This document shows, in pieces, positions 47,011 to 57,610 of a stretch of 64,000 nt of DNA. Each line of letters starts with the position of its first letter. Positions within the stretch are counted from its first letter, which is position 1. The stretch comes from Aristolochia californica. Lineage: Eukaryota > Streptophyta > Magnoliopsida > Piperales > Aristolochiaceae. Both the position numbers and the translations under genes were made by a program. The notes beneath the pieces were generated by a model. That model did no database searches. It worked only from the letters and a program-made list of their open reading frames with translations, and was not told where the DNA came from. Location: assembly GCA_029961685.1 (NCBI GenBank), contig JARWKL010000015.1, positions 18,784,801-18,848,800 of the forward strand, given 5' to 3'.

Positions 47011-47198
47011 TGTAAAATCGAATTTTTTTCAATGTATTCTTTGTTGTTTAGGAGGCAATTTATAAGACATTACATACTTATTTTAGGTCCAATTTAGATC
47101 CTAAAATCAAAGTACAAAATCACGGATTAATGGAAATAATTAGTTTCCTACAATTATGCTAATCTAATTTACATACATTCTAGTACAGTCTGCACACA
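47011..47198 (-). repeat. Right (5') LTR of element B
   Basis: 188 bases from tgtaaaatcg to ...gcacaca. It contains the uninterrupted stretch 'ggtccaatttagatcct', which is split in the left LTR by element A. It is therefore the empty-site record of A's insertion. Confidence 0.85.
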
Positions 47199-47525
47199 GC
47201 GAGAATTTTCACTAATGATATGTCTCCACAAACCACCACAGGGAAAGTTTGGCTGCTTAGATGGAACCAACAATCATTCAGGTCACTTTTGTCTTTGCAC
47301 TTGAAAGGGAGCTTCCCAGCCTCCGACAATCATGTAGTCTTACGAGATAGAGGCAAACAGAGGAGAAAAAAAAGAGAGGAGGCATGATAGGAGGACAAAA
47401 GAGTGAAAAGAATTATATCAAAGAATACATTGCGAAAGAGTGTAAAACAAATTAATAAACTTACTCGGGGACGCAACAACTAGTATTATGACAGAAATAG
47501 GGAGAGATGATAGAGATAAAGAAAT
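47199..47525. other. Host sequence between elements B and E
   Basis: About 330 bases with no gene or repeat I recognise. The first five (gcgag) are the probable right target duplication of element B. Confidence 0.35.
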
Positions 47526-47706
47526 AAGGATAAGAGAAGTTGAGATTATCTCAACTTGTACCTCTACCGTCATGTACACTTGTAACTCTACAATCATGTA
47601 AACTCTCTAAGAGATAATCCCTATCCTCATATCATTTTGTAACTATAAATAACTGTATCAATGAAAATTATGTATCGAGAAAAGTATTCTTTTATACAAT
47701 TCTATA
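47526..47706 (+). repeat. 5' LTR of element E
   Basis: Shares with 52346-52528 the stretch from 'ataagagaagttgagatt' to 'acaattctata'. It contains 'aactataaataact', a probable TATA box. The exact start is uncertain by a few bases, because the similarity continues into the purine-rich stretch. Confidence 0.75.
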
Positions 47707-47718
47707 TGGTATCAGAGC

Positions 47719-48411
47719 TAAAGTTCTGATTTCTTCTCTCTGCCGTCTCCACCGCCATTGCCACCACCAACGATTGGCACCTGAGCCTCGGCCTCCCGAC
47801 ATTGAACTCAGCCTCTAGTCCTTCTCTGTAGAGCCCTCTATTAGTTCGAAGGTTTCTGCAGAGCCCATTACCCATTAGTTCGACTGTCCTGCGCCATCGC
47901 ATGCCCACTGCCGCTTCCATAGCTAGTCCCACTCCACAGTGTACCTTTACACTACCGCCGCTGCTAGTGTCGACGATTTCGTCGTTGCCGCCGCAGCAAA
48001 GTCACGAAACTCATCTTTGCACGTTCTAAACCTTCTGTTGAGCCAGCCCGATAACAGTCCTATGACGTTGAGCCTCTGCCACTGTCGATAGATTTTCTCC
48101 TCTTTATTACCTTCGTTGCCGGGTGAACCTCTACAACCCGTTGACAGAGGCTTCCGTCACCCACCGACCCTCTGCAACCCATCGACAGAGGCTTCTGTCG
48201 CCATCACTCAGCTCCACGCCACCGCACGTCTCTGGTATTTTCTCCTCCCCCTTTTTCTTCCCCTTTTTTTATTTTTCTCTCTACCTTCAATTTAATCTGA
48301 GGTCTGATTTATATCCAGGAAGAAGAAGAGCACACACGTGTGATTTTCACACGTGCGACGCTCATGCGTGTGATTTCCACACGTGCGAGAAAAAAAAGAG
48401 GTTTCTAGTCA
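47719..48411 (+). other. Leader of element E
   Basis: A CT-rich untranslated leader. It holds a ~44-base tandem duplication (two copies of 'gttgacagaggcttc'-type sequence at ~48125-48205) and an array of CACACGTGTG-like palindromes at 48336-48386, just before the gag start at 48412. Confidence 0.5.
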
Positions 48412-51400
48412 TGGCTTTTGAATATTCTCGAATTATTATTCCCAATGCTTATGACCCAACCACACCGCTGACGGTACACCACATCCATAACTCGGTCAAA
48501 CTCACCTCCATGAATTATTTTAGTTGGAAAGCTCAGATAGAGGCTATTCTTTTTTGTTATGATCTTCTCATGTTCGTTGATGGTACTTATTCTCCGCCTT
48601 CTGCCACAAAGATGATCAATAATCATGTCATTCTGAATCCTGAGCACACTACGTGGCTTCATCAGGATAAGCTAATTTTTTGTGTTCTTATTGGTACTCT
48701 CATGCCATCTATTATTCCACTTATCACTCACTCAACCACATCTTATGAAGCTTGGACTATTTTGGCCAGTACTTATGCTCGGCCCTGCGCGGTCACATCA
48801 AACATATCAAGGAGCAACTTAAACATACCACTAAGGGATCTTAATCGATTTCTGAGTATATGCAGTATATTAAAATGTGAGCTGATGAACTTGGCGCCCT
48901 AGGAAAAGCCAAGGATCAAGAGGATCTCACTGAAACAATTCTGGATGGGCTCAATAATGAGTACAAACCACTTATTGATACTATCAATGGTCGTGACACG
49001 TTAATCTCTTTTAATGAGCTGCATGAAAAACTCATCAACAAAGAAGTCTCGTTACGTGTCTAACAAACTCACTCCTCTTCATTTCTAGCCTTTACAAATC
49101 CTACCAATGCTCGGTCCAATTCAGGCAAATTCGGTAATCGTAATCACCGACAACAAGGGGCACCCTCATCTCGCCCACAGCCAAGTACTATCTCCGGTCT
49201 CCACAACATCGTCACTCCGGATAGTCGATCTCAACTTCAACCTTATCTCAGCCGTTGCCAGTTGTGCCGAGAAAAAAAGTACATTACGTTCCACAGTGTC
49301 TTGTCTTTCGCCAGATGTAATAGTCTCTGCCACCTCCTCAGGTTCCATACACCACCTCTCAGTGGCAACTTCGTCCTGTGATATCATGGCAACCACGTGC
49401 TGATCTTGCAAGCACCACCACTCCTACTGGTTCTCCTTGGCTTCTAGATAGTGGAGTATCACACCATGTCACCACCAGCTTGAGTAATCTCTCTCTTCAT
49501 ACTCCTTATGACGGTACTAACGACATTATAATTGGTGATGACACAGGTCTTCCTATTACTCACACTGATTACAAATCTCTCTCTACACCCTCTTGTACAT
49601 TTTTATTAAATAATGTTCTTTGTGTTCTCACCATGCAAAAGAATCTTATTTCTATTTCTCAATTTTTGCCAAACTAATCATACTTTCATTGAATTCTTAA
49701 CCACTTCTTTTCGTGTGAAGGATCTTCGTACAGGGGTAAATGGACATCGTCCCAAGTCCAGTCTCCACCAATAATTGATTTCTCTAGTGTCAAGACCACT
49801 TCGTCTGCATGACATCATTGTCTAGGTCATCCACGTCTCCGATTCTACGACATATCATGTCCACTTTTCATTCAGACTTATCACACCCTCTAAATTTTAA
49901 TTTTACTAGCAATTTTTGTCAATGCAATAAATGTTGCCTTTTCCCCACTCCACACTTGTCTCTTCTTCCCCTCTTGATATTATATTCTCGAATGTTTGGA
50001 CCTCTCCAATTTATTCTATCGATAATTTCAAGTATTATGTCATTTTTGTTATTCATTTTACAAAGTATATATGGTTTTACTCTCTCAAACAAAAATCACA
50101 CGTATTCGATACCTTTATCCGATTTAAATCTATAGTTGAAAATTTCTTTGGTAAATGGATTAAGACACTCTATTCTGATAATGGAGGGAATACAAAGCAA
50201 TGTCTTCTTTTTTGGTGACTAATGGTATCTCTCATCTTACGTCTCCTCCTCATATACCTGAACACAATGGGTATTCTGAACGACGACATTGTTACATTAT
50301 AGAAACAGGATTGTCTCTTCTTTCGCATGCCTCTATACCTCTCTTACTGGTCATATGTTTTCTCCACTGTTGTCTATCTCATCAACCTACTTCAAACACC
50401 ACTAGTCTTCTTTCACCTTATGCCTAAAATTTTGGCAATCCTCCTATCTATTCTAAACTACGCAGTTTTGGTTGTCTTTGTTATCCGTGGCTCCGGCCAT
50501 ACTCCTCTTACAAACTCACTCTCGTTCCTCTCCGTGTGTTTTTATCGGGTCTATGTCATTATCCCACTACATCTCATCTTTATGTGTCGTGTTACGTTAA
50601 ATTTGTTTAGTTTATCTTCCCCTTCACTTCACTTCAGTCTCATCTGACACACTCTCCTACTAGTGTTCCTCTGTGTCCTTCCTCCCGACAACTGGCACAT
50701 CATCTGCAGCTTTGATTCCTGCGCCCCTGGCCAGCCCTGTTCCCGATCCCCCTCCTCAATCCTCTCCATCACCACTCCCCACTCCAAACCACATTCCCAC
50801 TTCAACTGACCCGCACCCATCATCCCTACCTACTTCCTCACCTCCTAGTGTTATTGTCACTAGATCCAAGAACAACATTTACAAACCCATCCAAAAACTA
50901 AACCTAACAGCCCAAGTTCATGTATCTGCCAATCGTGAACCGATAACTGTAACTCAAGCTCTTACAAATCCCAAATGGCGTCATGCTATGTCTAATGAGT
51001 ATGATACTCTTGTTCAGAATGGTACATAGGAACTTGTTCCCTTGGATCCCTTGCAGAATCTGGTTGGTTGCAAATGAATTTTTCGTACTAAATATCTTTC
51101 TAATGGCTCCATGGACAAGTACAAGGCTCGTTTAATTTCCAATGGGTTTCACCAATGCCTTGGAGTTGAATATAATGAAACATTTAGTCATGTTGTCAAG
51201 CCTACCACTATTCGTACTGTTCTTAGCCTTGTAGTAAGTTATGGATGGTCGCTTCGCCAACTTGATGTCAATAATGCGTTTCTTCAAGGCACTCTATCTG
51301 AGGATATATTTATGACACAACCACCAGGCTTCATTGACTGTGATCATTCGACTCGTGTCTGCTAACTTCACAAGGCTCTATACGATCTTACGCAAACACC

Positions 51401-52345
51401 TTGTGATTGGTATCATGAGTTACGCCAGTTTCTCATTATCTCGGATTTCACCAACTCACATGCAGACTCATTTCTATTTATCTCTCACACAGGTTCAGTT
51501 GTGTTGTATATTCTGGTCTATGTTGATGACATTATTATTATAGGAAACAATGATCAAGCTATGGCGACATTCATCCACCTACTTGCTCAGATATTCTCAC
51601 TCAAGGATCTTGGCCCCTTGGTTTATTTTCTCGGTATTGAAGTTGTTCCTCATTCTCAAGGCCTACTTCTGTGTCAATGCCGGTATATTTGTGATCTCCT
51701 TGCTCGCACATGCATGACCAATGCCAAACTTGTTGCTACACCACTTGCCACATCATCTACACTGACACTTCAGTCTGACACAACACTCTTTGATGTATAT
51801 GAATATCGAGCTATTGTTGGAAGTCTGCAATATTTGTTTCTTACTCACTCTAACATTGCTTATGTGGTAAACAAGTTATCTCAGTTTATGCATTGCCCCA
51901 CTACTGATCATTGGGATGTTGTCAAGCATTTGTTAGGATATCTTTGTGGGACTCTGGATCATGGTATCGTCTTACATTGACAATCTTCTTTGTCCCTTCA
52001 TGAGTTCTCTGATGTCGATTGGGCAGGTAACAAGGATGATTTCACTTCAAATGGTGCCTATATTGTTTACCTCGGTCGCAATCCTATCTCTTGCAGTTCT
52101 AAGAAGCAATGGACTATGGCTCGATCATCTACTGAAGCGGAATATCGATCTGTTGCAATCACTGCAATTGAGATCCATTGGATTTGCTCTCTTCTCACTC
52201 ACCTTGGTGTTTTTCTTCTACATCAATCGGTCCTTTATTGTGACAATATAGGTGCTATAAATTTATGCTCCAATCCAATTTTTTACTCGCGCATGAAACA
52301 TGTAGCGTTGGATTATCACTTCATTCAAGAACATGTTCAGAGAAG
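48412..52345 (+). pseudogene. Copia Gag-Pol remnants of element E
   Basis: Gag starts MAFEYSRIIIPNAYD at 48412, with a UBN2-like NYFSWKAQIEAILF; its frame is lost near 48830. Protease is near 49425 (PWLLDSGVSHHVT). Integrase pieces run ~49930-50430, with PEHNGYSERRH close to its end. Reverse transcriptase starts near 50930 (EPITVTQALTNPKWRHAM), has RQLDVNNAFLQGTL at ~51255 and LVYVDDIIIIGN at ~51515. RNase H is at 51990-52345 (SSTEAEYRSVA). Frame shifts and stops throughout make it non-functional. Confidence 0.85.
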
Positions 52346-52528
52346 ATAAGGATAAGAGAAGTTGAGATTGTCATAATTTGTACCTCTACAGTCATGTACA
52401 CCTGTAACTCTTCAATCAAGTAACCTCTCTTAGAGATAATCTTTATCCTCGTATCATTCTGTAACTATAAATAACTATATCAATGAAAGTTATGTATCGG
52501 GAAAAATAATCTTTTATACAATTCTATA
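52346..52528 (+). repeat. 3' LTR of element E
   Basis: Partner of 47526-47706, with roughly one difference per ten bases by eye, indicating an old insertion. Confidence 0.75.
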
Positions 52529-53059
52529 AGTGAGAGGGTTTCGGAGTTGAATGGTTAAGACTGAAGGAATAAGTGAAACGAAAACCACCGGCGACAACAG
52601 CAGCTGAGTTGCTGGTGGTGAAAATTGTTGTACGCAAACGTGACGGCACAAAACCAGCTTCCAAAACAGTAATTTCAATATTTGAGAACAAATATTGGGC
52701 AAGAAGCAACAAAAGCCGACAACCATCAAGATCCGATAATTTGATTGCGTTGTCGGGCCTGGGAAAATCCATGTCGGGACTACCACTGCCTATCACCGAT
52801 GACCGATCCATTAGAACTGCGAGACGATACACACCCATCAGGCCTACAAGAAATTTTTTTTCCAATTTTTGTACAATTGTTTGAGTTATATTTCAACTCT
52901 AGCATTTTCATTTCCACAATAAAAGGTAGCAAACATGTAAAATTTTGGGTTGGATTGTCAAAAAATTCACCCATTAATTGTAGCTTACTTTTCAACATTT
53001 TCAGCCTAAACTCTCCAAACCTACATTCTTAGAGGTTCATATTTTCAAATGTTGCTGGA
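52529..53059 (-). other. Unrecognised open segment beside element E
   Basis: On the - strand 52865-52524 is open for 113 codons and reads like real protein sequence (GVYRLAVLMDRSSVIGSGSP, DLDGCRLLLLLAQYLFSNIE, SRLRTTIFTTSNSAAVVAGG), with mixed polarity rather than low complexity. I do not recognise the family. Element E's 3' LTR abuts its C-terminal end. It could be the edge of a gene interrupted by E or a captured piece. The rest of the stretch shows nothing. Confidence 0.35.
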
Positions 53060-53600
53060 TAGTAAGGTGGCATCGAGCCGAGCCGTGCCCGAACCTACCT
53101 ATGTCCGAGCCGAGCCTGTCTCGAGCCTAAAATATTTATCGAGCTTGAGCCCAAAAATTTTAACCGAGTTCGAGCCGAGCTCGAACTTCAACATATATTT
53201 AAAACTTTTTAAAAAGTATTTTTAAAATAAATTATATATAAAATTAAGAATACATTTAACATAAAATTGGGCATAACCTATATATATAATACATGTATAA
53301 GATTGGGTATGACCTTTACTTAAAATTGAGCATAATCTATGTATATAATACCTATATAAAATTTGCATGACCTCTACTTAAAATTAGGCATAATCTATAT
53401 ATATAATACCTATATAAACACTCCATAAACACTCAATAAAATTATTTATACATTCCATAAACACTTCATGAAATTGTTTATACACTCAATAAAATTATTT
53501 ATACATTCCATAAACACTTCATGAAATTGTTTATAAACTCCATAAAATAGTCTAAACGCTCCATCCACTGTATAACATTATGAATAAACTTCGTACAATA
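53060..53600. mobile_element. Partial hAT-like element, relative of 29253-30125
   Basis: It begins near 53060 with TAGTAAGGTGGCATCGAGCC, the same terminal sequence as the 873-bp element, followed by GAGCCGAGC-type subterminal repeats and an AT-rich body with 'gggcataacctatata' repeats. The opposite terminus is not visible, so it is truncated or strongly diverged. Confidence 0.5.
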
Positions 53601-54170
53601 ATCAAACACAAGAAAATTAAATGAAATATCACCATTAATTTACAATCACCCAAATAAAAACTATATATCCTATTACTGTTAGAGACTTACTAGAAAATTA
53701 AAAGCAATATTTTAACTTTTTCTTCGGAAAGTTAAATGGACCTCTTATTGCCTCTTCTAAGGAAATAAATAAATATTAATAATTAATCTAATATATTACT
53801 ATACTTATATATAAATTTTTAATCAAATAAAATGTCAAACACAAAATTACTATGAAAATTTCTTCATACTAAAAGTATTATATCATCAACTGTTAAATAC
53901 TTATTCAAAATTTTTCTATACGATTTTCTAGTCCATCTTGGCAAGAAAATCTTACTTAGAAAATTATATGATTTTTTAACAAGAATTTATAATTAAAAAA
54001 ATATTTTCAAAAAACATGAGGTACTAATGGTCCCTATATTTCTACTAAAAATATTTTTTTAATATTTATTGAAAAAACCACTAATATTCTCTAAAAACGT
54101 ATTTCTACTAAAATATCTTTTCAATTTCTTCAAGAGCCATGAGGAAGGGAAAAAAAAAAATTTTAATGAT
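53601..54170. other. AT-rich stretch without recognised features
   Basis: No gene or clear repeat; homopolymer runs only. Confidence 0.3.
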
Positions 54171-54342
54171 CTCACACTTGTGAAATCGGTTTTATGATCT
54201 CGCACGTGTAAAATTCACACGTGTGAAGTTCACATATGTGAAATCGATTATGGGAGGAAGTGACAAACAGTTTTTTTTTTTTTTGTTGTTTATGATCTCG
54301 TACGCGTGAAATTGGTTTTATGATGTCGCACATGTGAATTGT
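54171..54342. repeat. Array of CACGTG-type palindromes
   Basis: At least six related units (such as tcacacttgtgaaatcg, tcgcacgtgtaaaattc, acacgtgtgaag and acatatgtgaaatcg) follow each other, interrupted by a T-run at 54271-54286. Similar units occur in the leader of element E at 48336-48386, read in the other orientation. It is probably the leftover leader of a related element on the - strand. Confidence 0.5.
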
Positions 54343-54370
54343 GGGGGGGGGGGGGGGGGGGGGGGGGGGG
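54343..54370. repeat. Run of 28 consecutive G residues
   Basis: A pure G28 tract between 'gaattgt' and 'cgcgacgg'. Such length is rare in plant DNA. It either forms a very stable quadruplex or marks an assembly or cloning junction. The poly-Pro or poly-Gly frames it creates are not genes. Confidence 0.85.
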
Positions 54371-54900
54371 CGCGACGGAAATAGAGGATGCGAAGAAATC
54401 GGAAGGGATGTAGCGGCCGGCAAGGAGTTGTCGATGGTAACAGAGGCTGCCAGAGCGGCGGAGTTTTCATCTGAAGTGTCGCAGAAGGACGACGGAACCG
54501 GAAACGTGAACGTCACGTGGGACGACGAAGAAAAAAAATTCGAAGAGGGAGATATCCTCTTCTGGAATTCGGATATCGGGGGGATGCATCGGCAGGGGGA
54601 AATTTCCTCCTCTCGATTTCGGAAATCGTATAGGGGGGAACAAGTGATTCCCACTTCTGGAAATCCGGACCCGAGGGGTTGCCGGACGTGAGGGGAGGCC
54701 TGACGCATCTTACGTGTCTGCCGTACTGGGACCCGTGAGCGCATCGGTCGAGGTCAAGTGTACGCAGTGCACATCCGGAGAGGCGTTTTTGCTGCGCAAC
54801 GCGTATGCCTAGCTCGAAATTCGGATTTTTCAAACGAAAAAAACCAAAGTTAGGCTTGCTGTGGTTTCTCATTTAAATTTTGGGATATAATGAAGGCGTT
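54371..54900. other. GC-richer unassigned sequence
   Basis: Contrasts in composition with the AT-rich left side. It contains repeated 'ttctggaattcgg / ttcggaaatcg / ttctggaaatccgg' motifs, similar in style to the C1/C2 leaders, but no domain. It may be a leader remnant of another non-autonomous LTR element. Confidence 0.3.
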
Positions 54901-54929
54901 ATACGAAAAATAATCTGTAGGAATAGGTG

Positions 54930-55799
54930 ACATGGATTGAAAAAAAATGAAAGCGAAGGTTATGGTGACTATTAGGCTTTATCTGATTGATGATGTAATG
55001 TATCATATCATGGATATGGAATCATTGGCTGAAGTTTGGTTGAAACTGAAAAATCGGTATATGTTAAATCATTTACGTACAAACTCTATCTTAAGCAAAA
55101 ATTAAGAGACACTTCCTGGTACGCAAGACACCACAACAGAACGGTGTAGCGGAAAAGATTAATAGAACTATAGTTGAAAAAGTTCGATATCTCAGGTTGA
55201 ATGCAGGGCTTGCAAAGAACTTATGAGCAGAAGCAGTCAATATGACTTGTTTTTTAATTAACAGATCACTTAGATCAACACTAGATGGAAAAGTATCAGA
55301 GGAGGTGTGGATAGGTGGTGAGGTAGACTACTCTGGCTTAAGAGTATTTGGTTGTCCAGCCTACATACATGTTTCTAGTGAGGAGAGGTAGAAGTTTGAT
55401 GCAAAGTCTAGACAATGTATCTTTCTAGGCTATCAAAAAGGGCTGAAAGGCTTCAAACTTTGGGATCCGAATGCAAACAAGACAGTGATCAGTAGAGATG
55501 TGGTTTTTTATGAAAAAACCATGTTGCAACGTACTCAGGAAGAAGAGAAACAGAAGCCCAAAAATTGCAGTACCAATGAGCATGTGGTGCATGTGGAGCT
55601 AGAGAACCATGGTAGAGAAAAAGATGTTCAACATGCAGAAAGTTCTAGCTTAGGTGATCAACAACATCACCGTATAGCCACAAACAGACCCAAACGCACT
55701 ATCAAGCCACTTACCAGGTATGGTTTTGAATATTTGGTTTCTTATGTGCTTATTACTAGTACCAAGGATCCTACTACTTTTCAGGAGGTAGTACAAAGT
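54930..55799 (+). pseudogene. Copia element D, left part (gag remnant, integrase end, RT start)
   Basis: Gag-like VTIRLYLIDDVMYHIMDMES at ~54965 is followed after a large internal deletion by the integrase C-terminal part, KTPQQNGVAEKINRTIVEKV (~55128), LRVFGCPAYIHVSSEER and CIFLGYQKGLKGFKLWDPN (~55410), then the linker and the start of reverse transcriptase (RPKRTIKPLTRYGFEYLVS, TFQEVVQS) to 55799. Stops are present. It is cut at 55799/55800 by element C1. Confidence 0.8.
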
Positions 55800-56147
55800 T
55801 GTTATGATCCCAGATCTGACACATGGATTCGTAGGGAGGAAGAAGAGAAAGACGAAGATCAAGCCAAAAAAAAACTTGAAAACCCTAGGTTCGTTAAGGA
55901 GAATACACACCCTTGAGCTCGTTGAGGAGAACTCAAAACCCTATTTAACCTAAAATCAATGCTTAACTTTCTCATTACTCTTACCCTTTAAATAGTGTTC
56001 GCCATTACAAGGCGTAAGATAAAATATTACAAAAAATACCCCTATAAATAAAATATTCCAAAAATACCCCTATGACTAACAACTGAAATAAAATAAAGTA
56101 AATTAAAGAAAAACTATTAAAATAATAATATGATTGCGTGCATAACA
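55800..56147 (-). repeat. Left (3') LTR of C1
   Basis: 348 bases; the same family as 59653-60002, and in reverse as both C2 LTRs. Confidence 0.85.
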
Positions 56148-56506
56148 TTACACCCCCCTGGAAGAAAGAGTTTGTCCTCAAGCTCGAAGGTAGGGTCTGT
56201 TTGCCCGTGTCGACGTCTTCTTAAGTATCAACCGCGGTATTTGTGTCAGTCCCTAGACTACAAAATTGGAGCATCCAACTAGAGAAGCAATTTTTTTTTT
56301 GACACTGTGGCATCAATACTTGCGGTAGCAGACCACCATATGGTTAAGCAACCAAACAACAGTCTGAACTATCACCTGCTCCATTCTAGCAAGACCATGA
56401 TTGGCCAACAAGACGTTCCACCATAATCGTCGGAAACCCATGTGAGAATGAACCCACTAATGCGAAAAAGTGAAAAAAAATGGAGGACTGAAATGTATTG
56501 ACTTGC

Positions 56507-56572
56507 TGTCCACCCAAGTTCTGTCAGTGTACCATCTCTTTTCTTGGCATAAACTATTGCCCTTGGATCACT
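56507..56572 (-). pseudogene. Captured fragment of a copine (BON1-like) C2 domain
   Basis: About 22 codons reading SDPRAIVYAKKRDGTLTELG, in the same frame as the KUP piece. Plant copines have SDPMAVVY.K..DG.L.ELGRTE at this place. The following residues are unrelated and the frame ends at 56372. Confidence 0.5.
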
Positions 56573-56626
56573 CTGCATATCCTTGTGAAATCCACATGCA
56601 GCTACAATAGTATTGGTTAAGGCGTT

Positions 56627-56683
56627 AACTAATTCAGTGTAAATAAGTCCAATTCCTGGGACACGAGCAGCTCCCAGGCTTGG
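56627..56683 (-). pseudogene. Captured fragment of a KUP/HAK potassium transporter
   Basis: About 19 codons reading LGPSLGAARVPGIGLIYTEL, matching the conserved LG..RVPGIGL.Y.EL motif of plant KUP/HAK/KT transporters. It sits inside the open frame 56824-56372; the part before it is unassigned. Confidence 0.6.
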
Positions 56684-56887
56684 ACCCAGATCATGTTCAA
56701 TTGGTACTGAGAATCGTTTGCCTGAAATCATTTGCATATGTTTTCCACTTCCTGTATTGTTTGTCCCATAATAGAGAGCAACAACATAAGCCGCACAAGC
56801 ATATTCATGCAAGTAAGCCATCAACAGCTATGCACAAATTTCAGTGAGAACCTCAACTTCTGAAAAGCAGCATGAATGGGGGCAGTT

Positions 56888-56992
56888 AAAATCTCTCTTG
56901 ATGTAAGGTTGTAAGAGTTTCCCTTGATGTAATGCACCCAAATTGGCGCTAGCTGTGAGTAAACCCACTACAGTAAATTGATCCCGAATTGA
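56888..56992 (-). pseudogene. Captured fragment of a PPR protein
   Basis: About 35 codons on the - strand reading IRDQFTVVGLLTASANLGAL followed by HQGKLLQPYIKRD, the pattern of a plant PLS-type PPR repeat (…LLTACANLGALHQGK..HAYIKR). It sits inside an open frame at 57085-56828. Confidence 0.6.
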
Positions 56993-57163
56993 TGGTATGT
57001 GCATCACTGGTTTGTAGGCAGTAATAAAAACCGTGGATGATATGTTGGGCCAGCAACCAGTCCGGCCAGTGTAATCCTCCATCACTTTGGTTGCTACTGC
57101 AGACTACCCACCATGGCCAAGCAGGTCAATCACGCAAGCTACATGATCTTCCTCCCCCTTGAG

Positions 57164-57343
57164 TCCATAGGTTTCAAGCGCAAGCCCGGTTGTAATTGTG
57201 CTAAGCATTCCCAAAACTACCACAAAAAGTCCATATATGGCAGCGAGACTGAAACCTACGTAGATGGCTACTGCACTGGCAAAAATTGGAATTATGACAA
57301 ACTTGTAGCCCAATGTGAAGCCACCGAGGACATTTGTTGCTGG
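57164..57343 (-). pseudogene. Captured fragment of vacuolar H+-pyrophosphatase
   Basis: About 60 codons on the - strand reading [20 protein letters not shown], then [11 protein letters not shown] and [17 protein letters not shown]. This is the pattern of a membrane segment of plant type-I H+-PPase (AVP1), whose conserved version has ALGYKSVIIPIF and ALGMLSTIATGLAIDAYG. The frame continues into unrelated sequence ([17 protein letters not shown]), which resembles the end of a PPR repeat. Only a small part of the ~760-residue enzyme is present. Confidence 0.75.
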
Positions 57344-57355
57344 CTGCTGCTGCAC

Positions 57356-57601
57356 CTAAAGTTCTGAATTGTGAATAGCGTGATGAATTTCAAGCAGCAA
57401 CAACGAAGAGAACGTCACAAGCATCACAAGTAGTTGCACCTCTGACCAATTTTGTGAAGTGGGAGCTGTCACAGCCCCAGCATGGGCACCAACAGCTATA
57501 AGTGCAACTATCATTTGTATCATGCCTTGATCTTGCTTGGATAAAGAACTATCTGTTACCTCATCCCAATCTTGGATTATTGATAAAGCCCAGCTCTGCA
57601 A
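57356..57601 (-). other. Unrecognised hydrophobic open segment in C1
   Basis: 81 codons with one clear hydrophobic stretch (VQLLVMLVTFSSLLLLE). No family recognised. It lies between the galactosidase piece and the pyrophosphatase piece. Confidence 0.3.
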
Positions 57602-57610
57602 CTTCTCCTT

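Larger units (their letters stand above)
35206..47198 (-). mobile_element. Copia element B, decayed, hosting element A
   Basis: B reads on the - strand. Its right (5') LTR is 47011-47198. Its left (3') LTR starts at 35206 and resumes at 42009-42109, after element A. Next to the right LTR, 'gctctgatacca' (46999-47010) is the reverse of a methionyl-tRNA primer site (TGGTATCAGAGC). Next to the left LTR, 'cactccccctcaag' (42108-42121) is the reverse of a polypurine tract. Coding remnants lie at 42117-46374. The two LTRs differ at several places, including a ~13-base indel, so B is older than A. Confidence 0.85.
47526..52528 (+). mobile_element. Copia element E, decayed
   Basis: Two similar LTRs of ~182 bases (47526-47706 and 52346-52528) flank a + strand Copia. 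TGGTATCAGAGC at 47707-47718 directly after the left LTR is the methionyl-tRNA primer site, and a purine-rich stretch precedes the right LTR. Gag, protease, integrase, reverse transcriptase and RNase H parts follow in the normal order but in many frames. I could not confirm a 5-bp target duplication. Confidence 0.85.

Noticed and set aside
54172..54744. 190-codon open frame on the - strand with a poly-Pro stretch
   Set aside because: It runs through the G28 tract and the palindrome array; no domain and no conserved composition.
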